This document shows positions 18,409 through 26,919 of a stretch of 64,000 nt of DNA, one piece after another. Origin of the DNA: Ornithinimicrobium cerasi. GTDB taxonomy: Bacteria; Actinomycetota; Actinomycetes; Actinomycetales; Dermatophilaceae. Position numbers and translations under genes: made by a program. The stretch is from the NCBI RefSeq assembly GCF_003702705.1, contig NZ_QZMN01000003.1, forward strand, positions 62,001-126,000. Reading direction: 5' to 3'. Every line of letters begins with the position of its first letter. The first letter of the stretch is position 1. The notes below the pieces were generated by a model that saw only the letters and a program-made list of their open reading frames with translations, ran no database searches and was not told the DNA's origin.

Positions 18409-19212
18409 ATGTCGATCGCCGTCCTGGGTGCAGGGGTGATGGGCAGCACGCTGCTGGCCGCCCTGGTCCGCTCCGGTCACGACCCGGGGGACCTCGTCGT
18501 GAGCGACAGGTCCTCCGGCCGGGCGGAGCAGGTCGCCGCCGAGCACGGGACGCGGGCCGCCGCGTCGACGGCGGCGGTCGAGACGGCCGACGTGGTGGTG
18601 CTCGCGGTCAAGCCGCAGGACATGGCGGCGCTGATCGAGGAGATCCACGACCACGTCCGCCCGCACGCGCTGGTCGTCTCCATCGCCGCCGCGATCAGCA
18701 CCGACTACCTCGAGCGCAGGCTGCCCGAGGGCACCTCGGTGGTGCGGGCGATGCCCAACACCCCGGCCCTGGTGGACCAGGGCATGTCCGGCATGAGCGC
18801 CGGCCGGCACTGCACCCCCGAGCAGCTGGACCAGGCCCGCGCGCTGCTGGAGAGCGTGGGCCGGGTCATCGTGCTCGACGAGTCGCACCAGGACGCGGTC
18901 ACCGCGATCAGCGGCAGCGGGCCCGCCTACATCTTCTACGTCGTCGAGGCGATGATCGAGGCCGGCGTGCTCCTGGGCCTGCCCCGGGACACCGCCACCG
19001 AGCTCGTCGTGCAGACCCTCTACGGCGCCGCGACGATGATCCGCGAGACCGGCACGCACCCCACGGTCCTGCGCGAGCAGGTGTCCAGTCCGGGTGGCAC
19101 GAGCGTCGCGGCGCTGCGAGCCTTGGAGGACCACAAGGTGCGCGCGGCGTTCCTCACCGCGATGGAGGCGGCCGCGCGCAGGTCCCGGGAACTGTCGCCG
19201 CCGGCGGGCTGA
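18409..19212 (+). CDS. proC: Pyrroline-5-carboxylate reductase ProC
   Basis: NADPH-dependent reductase of 267 aa, the last step of proline biosynthesis. It shows the Rossmann start AVLGAGVMGSTLL, the VVLAVKPQD and RAMPNTPALV motifs, and the C-terminal ISGSGPAYIFYVVEAM...SPGGTSVAAL block. ATG 18409 has a strong GGAGGAGG ribosome site overlapping the end of the short intergenic gap after proline dehydrogenase. Co-transcription with the catabolic enzyme could create a proline/P5C cycle that moves reducing power from NADPH to quinone. Confidence 0.96.
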   Translation: MSIAVLGAGVMGSTLLAALVRSGHDPGDLVVSDRSSGRAEQVAAEHGTRAAASTAAVETADVVVLAVKPQDMAALIEEIHDHVRPHALVVSIAAAISTDYLERRLPEGTSVVRAMPNTPALVDQGMSGMSAGRHCTPEQLDQARALLESVGRVIVLDESHQDAVTAISGSGPAYIFYVVEAMIEAGVLLGLPRDTATELVVQTLYGAATMIRETGTHPTVLREQVSSPGGTSVAALRALEDHKVRAAFLTAMEAAARRSRELSPPAG

Positions 19213-19277
19213 GCCCGGTCCTCCCAGCGCGCCCGAGGGCTACGCAACACCTCTGAGGCGTGTGACAGAGTATGGCC

Positions 19278-19817
19278 ATGAGCGAGATTCGTGTGCGCGT
19301 CCTCGACGAGGACGAGTGGCCCACCTACCGGGACGTCCGGCTCCGTGCGCTGCGCGAGTCTCCCGAAGCGTTCGTGGCGTCCGCCGAGGAGGAGGCATCC
19401 TTCGACGACGAGGTGTGGCGCTCCCGCATGGAACGCTCCCGCCGGCTCCTCGCCGAGGACGACGGGGAGGTCGTGGGCGTGGTCAGCGTGGGAACCGGGC
19501 ACCGCACCAGCATCCCGGGGGCCGGTGAGCTCTTCGGGCTCTGGGTCGACCCGCCGCGCCGGGGCACGGGGGTGGCCCGCAAGCTCATGGAGGAGGCGGC
19601 CGCCGTCGGACGGGACGTCGGCCTGCGTCAGCTCGTCTACTGGGTGGGCACCGACAACGGTCGTGCGGTGGCGTTCGCCTCGAGCTTCGGCTTCCGGCCG
19701 ACCGACGACCGCCGGCCGATGCGGATCCACGGGGTGGACGAGGACGGCGCGGAGTCCGAGGAGCTGATGATGGTCTACCCGCTCGGCGACCACGGGGGCG
19801 TCCCGACCTCCCTCTGA
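19278..19817 (+). CDS. GNAT family N-acetyltransferase
   Basis: GCN5-related acetyltransferase of about 179 aa using acetyl-CoA on an unknown amine. The acetyl-CoA loop is seen as LWVDPPRRGTGVARKLMEEA (motif A, residues about 85-104), followed by motif B (VYWVGTDNGRAVAFASSFGF). ATG 19278 is preferred because CAGAGT lies 6 nt before it; ATG 19272 is also in frame. The gene is followed by an HDAC-like deacetylase 53 bp downstream, so an acetylation/deacetylation pair is possible, as in acuA/acuC of Bacillus. Confidence 0.85.
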   Translation: MSEIRVRVLDEDEWPTYRDVRLRALRESPEAFVASAEEEASFDDEVWRSRMERSRRLLAEDDGEVVGVVSVGTGHRTSIPGAGELFGLWVDPPRRGTGVARKLMEEAAAVGRDVGLRQLVYWVGTDNGRAVAFASSFGFRPTDDRRPMRIHGVDEDGAESEELMMVYPLGDHGGVPTSL

Positions 19818-19858
19818 GCGACGTCGGAGGGCCGGGCGGCCGCTCCGCGGCGGTGGAC

Positions 19859-19864
19859 TACCGT
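19859..19864 (+). promoter_or_regulatory. -10 box, HDAC-like gene
   Basis: TACCGT ends 6 nt before ATG 19871; leaderless arrangement. Confidence 0.45.
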
Positions 19865-19870
19865 GAGGCC

Positions 19871-21061
19871 ATGACCGGTTCCTGGGTGATGTGGGACGAC
19901 CGCTGCACCACGTACGACTTCGGGCCCGGCCACCCGATGCACCCGAGCCGGCTCGACCTGACCTACCGGCTCTCCCGGTCCCTGGGCCTCCTCGACCACG
20001 ACGACGTCACGGTGGCCTCCTTCCCGGTGGCGACCGACGAGCAGCTCCTCACCGTCCACACCCCCGAGCTGGTCGCCGCGGTTCGGGCCGCCTCGCTCGA
20101 CCCGCGCGGAGCCACCGGCCGCCACGGTGTCGGGACGGACGACACCCCCGCCTTCGCCGGGATGCACGAGGCCTCCGCCCTGGCGGTGGGCGCGACGGTC
20201 ACCGCCTGCGAGGCGGTGTGGGACGGGCGGGCGCGGCACGCCGTCAACATCGCCGGCGGCCTGCACCACGCGATGCCCGACGCCGCCAGCGGGTTCTGCG
20301 TCTACAACGACATCAGCGTCGGCATCCGACGGCTGCTCGAGCTGGGGGCCCGGCGGGTGGCCTACATCGACCTCGACGTCCACCACGGCGACGGGGTGGA
20401 GCGTTCGTTCTGGGACGACGAGCGCGTCCTGACGGTCTCCGTCCACGAGACCGGGCGGGCGCTCTTCCCCGGCACCGGCTTCCCGGCCGACACCGGCGGC
20501 CCGCGGGCCCGGGACAGCGCGGTCAACGTCGCCCTGCCTCCCGGCACCGGTGACGAGGGCTGGCTGCGGGCCTTCGCCGCCGTCGTGCCCGCCGTCGTGC
20601 GAGCCTTCCGCCCCGACGTCATCGTCAGCCAGCACGGCTGCGACTCCCACTTCTCCGACCCCCTCGCCCACCTGGCGGTGTCGACCGACGCGATCGCGGT
20701 CTCGCAGGGCTGGGTGCGCGACCTGGCCCTGTCCAGCACCGCCCAGGGTCGCTGGGTCGCTCTCGGGGGTGGCGGGTACGAGCTGGTCGGCGTCGTGCCG
20801 CGCGCCTGGACCCACCTCGTCGGCGTCGTGACGGGGCGGCCGGTCGACGTGACCACGGTCGTGCCCGAGGAGTGGCGCCGTCACGTGGAGCAGACCTACG
20901 GGCGCACGCCCCCCACGGCCATGGGCGACCGCGACGGCCGGCCGATCCGCTACGGCGAGTGGTCCGAGGGTTACCACCCCGAGGACCCGGTCGACTCGGC
21001 GATCATGGCGACCCGTCGGGCGGTCTTCCCCGGCTGGGGGCTCGACCCCTACTTCGACTGA
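19871..21061 (+). CDS. Histone-deacetylase superfamily / AcuC-like acetoin utilization protein
   Basis: Zn-dependent deacetylase of 396 aa in the arginase/deacetylase fold. Diagnostic residues are GGLHHAMPDAASGFCVYND (His-His pair, residues about 135), YIDLDVHHGDGV (Asp and His zinc ligands), SVHETG, and a late GGGGYEL. These match AcuC, which deacetylates acetyl-CoA synthetase in Bacillus. The upstream GNAT could be its antagonist. TACCGT precedes the start by 6 nt, suggesting its own promoter. Actual substrate (protein lysine, polyamine or small molecule) is unknown. Confidence 0.9.
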   Translation: MTGSWVMWDDRCTTYDFGPGHPMHPSRLDLTYRLSRSLGLLDHDDVTVASFPVATDEQLLTVHTPELVAAVRAASLDPRGATGRHGVGTDDTPAFAGMHEASALAVGATVTACEAVWDGRARHAVNIAGGLHHAMPDAASGFCVYNDISVGIRRLLELGARRVAYIDLDVHHGDGVERSFWDDERVLTVSVHETGRALFPGTGFPADTGGPRARDSAVNVALPPGTGDEGWLRAFAAVVPAVVRAFRPDVIVSQHGCDSHFSDPLAHLAVSTDAIAVSQGWVRDLALSSTAQGRWVALGGGGYELVGVVPRAWTHLVGVVTGRPVDVTTVVPEEWRRHVEQTYGRTPPTAMGDRDGRPIRYGEWSEGYHPEDPVDSAIMATRRAVFPGWGLDPYFD

Positions 21062-21308
21062 GCCCGCCCCTCCGCGGCCCTGACCGGCCCGCCCGGGCGC
21101 GCCACATGGCATACCCCTCTGTCGCCCCCGCACCACGCTCCCCTCGCGTCGCGTCTGTCCCAGTCGGCGTGTCGCGCTGGACAAATCTCCCGTCACGACT
21201 TTCGCAACGACCACTTCTGCCCCTAGTGTTGGCCCGACACCCAGATACGTGGCGGCGGTCCGGAGGGGAAGCCGAGCCCGCAGCCACCCAGAAGAGACGA
21301 GACGTCCT

Positions 21309-21509
21309 ATGGCAGAAGAGCGCCAGCTCGGCGAGATGACGTTCATGACGGTGGCCGAGGTGGCCGCGGTGATGCGCGTATCGAAGATGACCGTGTACCG
21401 GCTGGTGCACTCGGGCGAGCTCCCTGCAGTCCGGGTCGGACGTTCCTTCCGGGTCCCGGAGAAGGCCGTCCACGCCTACCTCCAGGAGTCCTACCACGGG
21501 ACCGCCTGA
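21309..21509 (+). CDS. Small HTH DNA-binding protein (excisionase/MerR-type, BldC-like family)
   Basis: Single winged-helix domain of 66 aa with the pattern MTVAEVAAVMRVSKMTVYRLVHSGELPAVRVGRSFRVPE, a helix-turn-helix widely conserved in actinobacteria beside the bS22 gene. Streptomyces has a close relative listed as a BldD target, so a developmental or housekeeping regulatory role is plausible. ATG 21309 is set by the first Met before the conserved core. The 247 bp upstream (21062-21308) hold one copy of the dispersed octamer and a TAGTGT hexamer but no recognised operator. Confidence 0.85.
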   Translation: MAEERQLGEMTFMTVAEVAAVMRVSKMTVYRLVHSGELPAVRVGRSFRVPEKAVHAYLQESYHGTA

Positions 21510-21670
21510 GGCGGACGCTGCGAGGCCGCACCGCAGCGCGTGGGTTTGGGGCCGCCGCCGCGGGCACGGTAGTCTGGCGCGATCCGTCGTGCGTGGAAGA
21601 CGTGGCAGCGAAGGCCGCGCCCTGCGCGACACGCTGGCATGACCCTGACCGACGAGAAGAAGGACAGCCG

Positions 21671-21769
21671 ATGGGCTCTGTGATCAAGAAGCGCCGCAAG
21701 CGGATGGCGAAGAAGAAGCACCGCAAGCTGCTGCGCAAGACGCGTCACCAGCGTCGCAACAAGAAGTGA
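21671..21769 (+). CDS. Small ribosomal protein bS22 (AURKAIP1/COX24-like)
   Basis: Very short basic protein of 32 aa, beginning MGSVIKKRRKRMAKKKHRK and ending RRNKK, nearly all Lys/Arg. It matches bS22 of mycobacterial ribosomes, a small-subunit protein bound near the decoding centre and found in actinobacteria. It is easily missed by gene finders. The start follows a purine-rich stretch (GAAGGACAG), and a strong terminator hairpin follows 26 bp after the stop. Adjacency to the small HTH gene is conserved in other actinobacteria. Confidence 0.92.
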   Translation: MGSVIKKRRKRMAKKKHRKLLRKTRHQRRNKK

Positions 21770-21795
21770 CCGGCTGACGCCGCACCGAACGTCCG

Positions 21796-21826
21796 GAGGG
21801 CGCCACCCCACAGGGGTGGTGCCCTC
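21796..21826 (+). terminator. Terminator after bS22 gene
   Basis: A 14-bp stem (21796-21809 with 21813-21826, one G-T wobble) around the triloop ACA is followed by a pyrimidine run TCTCGTCCC. This is a strong intrinsic-type terminator. Confidence 0.8.
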
Positions 21827-21878
21827 TCTCGTCCCGTGCCCCCCTCCGGTCCCGGGGTGCGGTGGCAGGATCGGGCGT

Positions 21879-22172
21879 ATGACGTGGTGGCGCCGCACCC
21901 CTGTGCGCGTGGTGATCTGGTCGCGCGCCGGGTGCCACCTGTGCGCGGAGATGGAGGCCACCGTGCGCGCCGTGGCCGGGTCGCGCCGGACGCCGCCGGT
22001 CGAGGTGGTGGTGCGCGACCTGGACGAGGCCGGCCGGGACGACCCCGGGCTCCTGGCGCGACTGTCGACCCTCGTCCCCGTGCTGGAGGTGGACGGGGTG
22101 CAGGTCGCCCGATGGAGCGTCGAGGAGGCCACCGTGCGCGCGGCCCTGCGCGGCCGCCCGCCCCCTGGGTAG
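21879..22172 (+). CDS. Glutaredoxin-like thiol protein (DUF836 type)
   Basis: Thioredoxin-fold protein of 97 aa with the redox motif CHLC (in RAGCHLCAEME, residues about 19-22). The cis-Pro region is LVPVLEVDG. Such DUF836/glutaredoxin-like proteins reduce disulfides in the cytoplasm, possibly with mycothiol. ATG 21879 sits 7 nt after a CAGGAT hexamer, hinting at a leaderless start after the bS22 terminator. It precedes the redox regulator rex by about 150 bp. Confidence 0.8.
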   Translation: MTWWRRTPVRVVIWSRAGCHLCAEMEATVRAVAGSRRTPPVEVVVRDLDEAGRDDPGLLARLSTLVPVLEVDGVQVARWSVEEATVRAALRGRPPPG

Positions 22173-22210
22173 CTGTGACCGGACGGTAGAGCGCCCGACC
22201 GGTCGGCGTT

Positions 22211-22240
22211 TTGGTTCCGGGGCGGGTTCGCCCCTAGAGT
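22211..22240 (+). promoter_or_regulatory. Promoter of the rex-hem operon
   Basis: TTGGTT (22211-22216) and TAGAGT (22235-22240) are separated by 18 bp. The predicted start near 22247 puts an inverted repeat (22251-22297) at the 5' end of the transcript. Confidence 0.5.
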
Positions 22241-22250
22241 GAAGGGGTCC

Positions 22251-22297
22251 GTGCCGACCATGTGCGTAGGTCTGATATAAGGCCCCACGGTCGGCAC
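22251..22297 (+). promoter_or_regulatory. Structured 5' leader of rex-hem operon
   Basis: GTGCCGACC (22251-22259) pairs perfectly with GGTCGGCAC (22289-22297), enclosing a 29-nt loop that includes unusually AT-rich TCTGATATAA. It begins within a few bases of the predicted transcription start and lies 26 bp before the rex start. It does not match a riboswitch class I can name. Confidence 0.5.
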
Positions 22298-22323
22298 TTC
22301 CACCCGAGAGGAGCCGGTGCGCC

Positions 22324-22995
22324 GTGATGGCCGAGTCCCCCCGACGCGGAGTGCCCGAGGCCACCGTCGGACGGCTCCCCGGCTACCTGCGAGCCCTCAC
22401 CGGGCTCGCGGAACGCGGACGGTCGTCGGTCTCCAGCGACGAGCTCGCCGAGCTCACCGGGGTGCGCGGCGCACAGGTCCGCAAGGACCTCTCCAGCCTC
22501 GGCTCGCACGGCGTCCGCGGGGTCGGCTACGACGTGACGCGCCTCTCCGACCAGATCGCCGCCGAGCTGGGGCTGCTCGAGGAGCGACCGGTCGTCATCG
22601 TCGGCATCGGCAACCTGGGCCGCGCGCTGGCGTCCTACTCGGGCCTGGCCACCCGCGGCTTCCGGGTCGCGGCGCTGCTGGACGTCGACCCCGAGGTCGT
22701 CGGCACCGAGGTGGACGGCCTGGTGGTTGGCCCTCTCGGTGACCTCGGCGCGCTCGCCGAGCTCCTCTCGCCCGTCGCCGTCGGCGTGATCGCCACCCCG
22801 GGCGCGGCCGCCCAGGACGTCGCCGACCTGCTCGTGGAGCACGGGGTCCGCTCGATCCTCACCTTCGCGCCCGTCGTGCTGCGGCTCCCGGACGCGGTGC
22901 ACGTCCGCGCCGTCGACCTCGCCTCCGAGCTGCAGATCCTCGCCTTCCACGAGCACCAGCGCGAGCTCGCCGGTGCGGGGGAGGACGTGGGATGA
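22324..22995 (+). CDS. rex: Redox-sensing transcriptional repressor Rex
   Basis: Homodimeric repressor of 223 aa that senses the NADH/NAD+ ratio. The N-terminal winged helix carries the recognition region SDELAELTGVRGAQVRKDLSSLG (split around residues 38-60). The Rossmann domain has VVIVGIGNLGRAL and a C-terminal domain-swapping helix. GTG 22324 is 10 nt after GAGAGGAG; ATG 22327 is a possible alternative. As first gene of a hem operon it is placed as in Streptomyces, coupling heme supply to respiratory redox state. No clear Rex operator (TTGTGAAN4TTCACAA-like) was found upstream. Confidence 0.95.
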   Translation: MMAESPRRGVPEATVGRLPGYLRALTGLAERGRSSVSSDELAELTGVRGAQVRKDLSSLGSHGVRGVGYDVTRLSDQIAAELGLLEERPVVIVGIGNLGRALASYSGLATRGFRVAALLDVDPEVVGTEVDGLVVGPLGDLGALAELLSPVAVGVIATPGAAAQDVADLLVEHGVRSILTFAPVVLRLPDAVHVRAVDLASELQILAFHEHQRELAGAGEDVG

Positions 22996-24326
22996 GCGTC
23001 CTCGTCGTCGGCCTGAGCCACCGCTCCGCCCCCATGGAGCTGCTCGAGCGGGCCGCGCTGGGGGACGAGGGCGCCCGCGACCTCGCCGGTCGCGTGCAGG
23101 AGGCGGGCCACGTCGACGAGTCGCTGGTCCTCTCGACCTGCAACCGGCTCGAGGTCGTCGTCGACGCGAGCACCTTCCACGGTGCGCTCAGCGAGATCGG
23201 CGAGGTGATGTGCGCGGTCACCGGGCTCACCCGCGACGAGCTGACCCCCCACCTCTACGTCCACTACGACGAGCGCGCGGTCTCCCACCTCTTCTCCGTG
23301 GCCTGCGGGCTGGAGTCGATGGCGGTGGGGGAGAGCCAGATCCTGGGTCAGCTGCGCGCGGCGCTCTCCGAGGGCCAGCGCGACGGACGGGTCGGCCCCG
23401 CCCTCAACCCCCTGCTCCAGCAGGCCCTGCGCGTCGGCAAGCGCGCGCACGCCGAGACCTCGATCGACCACGTCTCGCGCTCCCTCGTCGGGACCGGCCT
23501 GGACCGCGCGGCCACGGTGCTGCCCGACCTGCGGCAGGCCCGCGTCGTCGTGGTCGGCGCCGGCGCGATGTCCGGCCTCGCCGTCGCGACCCTCGTCCGG
23601 GAGGGCGTCGTCGACGTCACCGTCGTCAACCGCACCCGCGGGCGCGCCGACCGTCTCGCCGCACGGCACGACGTGCGCGCGGCGGACTGGGTCGAGCTCG
23701 ACCGGCTGGTCGGCTCCGCGGACCTCGTCCTCACCTGCACGGGGGCCGTGGGGCACGTCGTCGACGCCGGCTGGCTGGCCCGGGCCCGTTCCGAGCAGGG
23801 CCGCTCCGGCGCCCCCCTCGTGCTGCTCGACCTCGCCCTGCCCCGCGACGTCGCCCCGGACGTGACCTCGCTGCGCGGCGTGCACCTGTGGGGGCTGGCC
23901 GACCTGCAGGAGGTGCTCGGCGCGTCCCCGACCGCCGACCTCGACGCCCCCGTGGCCGCGGTGCGCGACCTGGTCACCGGCGAGGTCGCGGTCTACCTCA
24001 CCGAGCAGCGCTCGGCCCAGCTCGGACCCACCCTGGCCGCCCTGCGCGTCCAGGCCGGTCGCGTCGTGGACGCCGAGATGGCCCGGCTCGACCAGCGACT
24101 TCCGCACCTGCCCGAGGACGAGCGCGCCCAGGTCCGTCAGACGCTGCAGCGGGTCGTCGACAAGCTGATCCACACGCCGACGGTGCGCGCCAAGCAGCTG
24201 CAGGCCGACCGGGACAACCTGCCCGGTGACTACGGCCAGGCGCTGCGGGAGCTGTTCGACCTCGACCCCCACGAGGTCGCCGTCGTCTCCACGCCGCCCC
24301 CCTCCGGCCCGGGAGGTATGCCGTGA
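22992..24326 (+). CDS. hemA: Glutamyl-tRNA reductase HemA
   Basis: First committed enzyme of C5-pathway tetrapyrrole synthesis, 444 aa, reducing glutamyl-tRNA(Glu) to glutamate-1-semialdehyde with NADPH. The catalytic cysteine is Cys50 in VLSTCNRLE. The GESQILGQ motif and the NADPH-binding segment (VVVVGAGAMSGLA) follow, then the dimerisation helix. ATG 22992 overlaps the rex stop (ATGA) and its own stop overlaps hemC (GTGA), so the cluster is a tightly coupled operon. Confidence 0.97.
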   Translation: MSVLVVGLSHRSAPMELLERAALGDEGARDLAGRVQEAGHVDESLVLSTCNRLEVVVDASTFHGALSEIGEVMCAVTGLTRDELTPHLYVHYDERAVSHLFSVACGLESMAVGESQILGQLRAALSEGQRDGRVGPALNPLLQQALRVGKRAHAETSIDHVSRSLVGTGLDRAATVLPDLRQARVVVVGAGAMSGLAVATLVREGVVDVTVVNRTRGRADRLAARHDVRAADWVELDRLVGSADLVLTCTGAVGHVVDAGWLARARSEQGRSGAPLVLLDLALPRDVAPDVTSLRGVHLWGLADLQEVLGASPTADLDAPVAAVRDLVTGEVAVYLTEQRSAQLGPTLAALRVQAGRVVDAEMARLDQRLPHLPEDERAQVRQTLQRVVDKLIHTPTVRAKQLQADRDNLPGDYGQALRELFDLDPHEVAVVSTPPPSGPGGMP

Positions 24327-25252
24327 CCGGCACCGCCGCACCCCGCCCCCTGCGGCTCGGCACCCGGGCCAGCGCGCTGGCCACCAGCCAGTCCGGCTGG
24401 GTCGCCGACCGGCTGCGGGCCGCGGGCCACGAGGTCGAGCTCGTGCACGTGCGGACCGAGGGCGACGTCTCGCGGGCCAGCCTCACCGAGATCGGCGGCA
24501 CCGGGGTGTTCGCCTCCGCGTTGCGGGACGCCTTGCGCCGCAACGAGATCGACCTGGCGGTGCACTCGCTCAAGGACCTGCCCACCGCCCCCGAACCGGG
24601 GCTGGTCGTGGCGGCGGTGCCCGAGCGCGAGGATCCTCGCGACGTCGTCGTGGCCCGGGACGGCCTCACCCTCGCCGACCTGCCGGCCGGTGCCGTGGTC
24701 GGCACCGGGTCGCCTCGCCGGGCCGCCCAGCTCGCCGAGCTCCGTCCCGACCTCACCGTCCGGGACATCCGCGGCAACGTGGACACCCGCATCGGTTACG
24801 TCCGCGCCGGCCAGCTCGACGCGGTCGTCCTGGCCCGGGCCGGCCTGGCCCGCCTCGACCGCCTCGACGACGCCACCGACGTCCTGCCGCTCGACGCCAT
24901 GCTCCCCGCCCCGGGGCAGGGCGCGCTGGCCGTGGAGTGCCGGGACGACGACGCGGCGCTGCGGACCGCACTGGCCGACGCGCTCGAGCACCCCCCCACC
25001 CGGGCCGCCGTCGACGCCGAGCGCGCCGTCCTCGCGGCTCTCGGGGCCGGCTGCACGGCACCGGTCGCGGCCCTCGCCGAGCCGGTGGACCCGCCGGCGC
25101 TCTCCCTCACCGTCTTCGTGGCGCTCGGGCCCGTGCCCCTGCGCCACGTCACGACCGGGTTCGACCCGGTCGGGCTCGGGCACAGCGCAGCCGAGCACCT
25201 GCTGTCACGTCTCGACCCCGTCGACACGGGGTCTCACACCACCGGAGCATGA
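24323..25252 (+). CDS. hemC: Hydroxymethylbilane synthase HemC
   Basis: Porphobilinogen deaminase of 309 aa that polymerises four porphobilinogens to hydroxymethylbilane. The dipyrromethane cofactor cysteine is in LGAGCTAPVAA. Other hallmarks are LGTRASALATSQ at the N-terminus, HSLKDLPT, and the arginine-rich GTGSPRRAAQL segment. Overlaps hemA (GTGA) and hemD (ATGA). Confidence 0.97.
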   Translation: MTGTAAPRPLRLGTRASALATSQSGWVADRLRAAGHEVELVHVRTEGDVSRASLTEIGGTGVFASALRDALRRNEIDLAVHSLKDLPTAPEPGLVVAAVPEREDPRDVVVARDGLTLADLPAGAVVGTGSPRRAAQLAELRPDLTVRDIRGNVDTRIGYVRAGQLDAVVLARAGLARLDRLDDATDVLPLDAMLPAPGQGALAVECRDDDAALRTALADALEHPPTRAAVDAERAVLAALGAGCTAPVAALAEPVDPPALSLTVFVALGPVPLRHVTTGFDPVGLGHSAAEHLLSRLDPVDTGSHTTGA

Positions 25253-26919
25253 CCATGAGCACCGACGCCGCCGCACTCCCCACCGCCTCCCTGCCCGAGC
25301 AGGCCGATGCCGCGAGGGTGGCGTTCGTCGGTGCCGGCCCGGGTGACCCCGGACTCCTCACGGTCCGGGCCCGCGACTATCTCGCCGCGGCCGACGTCGT
25401 GGTGCTGGACACCCTCCACCGGTCCGAGCAGCTCGCGCCCTGGGTGCGCGAGGACGCCGAGTTCGTGCTGGCCGCGCCCCAGGTCGCGGGGGGGAAGGCG
25501 CTGAGCGAGACGGCCCGGGCCAAGCTGCTCGTCCGCACGGCCAGCCGCTTCCCGGCCCCGTCCCACCTCGTGGTCCGGCTGATGGACGGCGACCCGAGCG
25601 CGTTCAGCGGGCTCGCCGCGGAAGCGCTCGCCTGCCGGCACGCGGGCGTGCCGTTCGAGATCGTCCCGGGTGTGAGCACGGCCTGGTCCGTGCCCGTCTA
25701 CGCCGGGGTGCCGCTGAGCGCTCACGAGGGGAGCGGGGAGCTGCACATGGTCACCGCCGGCGACCCGAGCGTGGACTGGGGCCTGTCGGTGCGCGAGGAC
25801 ATCACGGTCGTGGTGCTGGGATGCGGGGCGGACCTGGAACGGGCGCTGCGCGGCCTCGCGGAGGCGGGCCGGCCGGGTACCAGCCCCGTGGCGCTGACCG
25901 AGCACGGCACCACCGTCACCCAGCACACCAGCGTGCAGACCCTCGACGAGGCGATCATCGCCCTGGCCGCGGGCACCTCCGACTGCCCCGAGGCCTCCGT
26001 CGCGGTCGTCGGGCCGCAGGTCGAGCTGCGTGCCGAGCTCAGCTGGTACGAGACCAAGCCGCTGTTCGGCTGGTCCGTCCTCGTGCCGCGCACCAAGGAC
26101 CAGGCCGGCCCGATGACCGAGCGCATCGCCGCCTACGGCGCCACCTCCTCGGTGGTGCCGACGATCAGCGTCGAGCCGCCGCGCACCCCGCAGCAGATGG
26201 ACCGCGCCATCAAGGGCATGGTGACCGGCCGCTACGAGTGGATCGGGTTCACCTCGGTCAACGCGGTCAGGGCCGTCCGGGAGAAGTTCGAGGCCCTCGG
26301 CCTCGACGCCCGCGCCTTCGCCGGCCTGAAGATCGCCGCCGTGGGCGGCGTCACCGCGCAGGCGCTGCGCGACTGGGGCCTGACACCCGACCTCGTGCCC
26401 GGCGGCGAGCAGTCCGCGGTGGGCCTGCTGCAGGACTGGCCGCCCTACGACGACCTGCTCGACCCGATCAACCGGGTCTTCCTGCCGCGCGCCGACATCG
26501 CGACCGACACGCTGATCGCCGGCCTGCAGGAGATGGGCTGGGAGGTCGACGACGTGACCGCCTACCGCACCGTCCGGGCCGCCCCGCCAGCCGCTCCGGT
26601 GCGCGAGGCGATCAAGAGCGGCGCTTTCGACGCCGTCTGCTTCACCAGCTCCTCGACGGTGCGCAACCTCGTCGGCATCGCCGGCAAGCCGAGCCCGAGC
26701 ACCGTCGTGGCCTGCATCGGACCGGCCACCGCCCGGACCGCCGAGGAGCACGGCCTGCGCGTGGACGTCGTCGCGCCCGAGCCGAGCGGCGAGGCGCTCG
26801 TCGACGCCCTCGCCTCTCACGCCCGCGTGCTCGCCGCGCGGGCCCAGGCGGAGGACGAGCCTGTCCTGCGACCCAGCCAGCGCCGCACCCCGGTGCGTCG
26901 CAACCGCACCAAGCGGTGA
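25249..26919 (+). CDS. hemD: HemD fusion: SUMT-like methyltransferase domain + uroporphyrinogen-III synthase
   Basis: Two-domain protein of 556 aa. Residues about 20-265 resemble uroporphyrinogen-III methyltransferase ([28 protein letters not shown]). The usual GGDPFVFGRG motif is altered to DGDPSAFSG, so methylation activity is doubtful. Residues about 275-530 are uroporphyrinogen-III synthase, which closes hydroxymethylbilane with ring D inversion ([32 protein letters not shown]). A basic tail follows. Start chosen at ATG 25249 from the ATGA overlap with hemC; ATG 25255 is also possible. Degenerate methyltransferase domains are common in actinobacterial HemD. Confidence 0.93.
   Translation: MTMSTDAAALPTASLPEQADAARVAFVGAGPGDPGLLTVRARDYLAAADVVVLDTLHRSEQLAPWVREDAEFVLAAPQVAGGKALSETARAKLLVRTASRFPAPSHLVVRLMDGDPSAFSGLAAEALACRHAGVPFEIVPGVSTAWSVPVYAGVPLSAHEGSGELHMVTAGDPSVDWGLSVREDITVVVLGCGADLERALRGLAEAGRPGTSPVALTEHGTTVTQHTSVQTLDEAIIALAAGTSDCPEASVAVVGPQVELRAELSWYETKPLFGWSVLVPRTKDQAGPMTERIAAYGATSSVVPTISVEPPRTPQQMDRAIKGMVTGRYEWIGFTSVNAVRAVREKFEALGLDARAFAGLKIAAVGGVTAQALRDWGLTPDLVPGGEQSAVGLLQDWPPYDDLLDPINRVFLPRADIATDTLIAGLQEMGWEVDDVTAYRTVRAAPPAAPVREAIKSGAFDAVCFTSSSTVRNLVGIAGKPSPSTVVACIGPATARTAEEHGLRVDVVAPEPSGEALVDALASHARVLAARAQAEDEPVLRPSQRRTPVRRNRTKR

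Noticed and set aside
22173-22323. Rex autoregulatory operator upstream of rex
   Set aside because: Only a lone TGTGA (near 22175) is present; no TTCACA-type partner at the right spacing.
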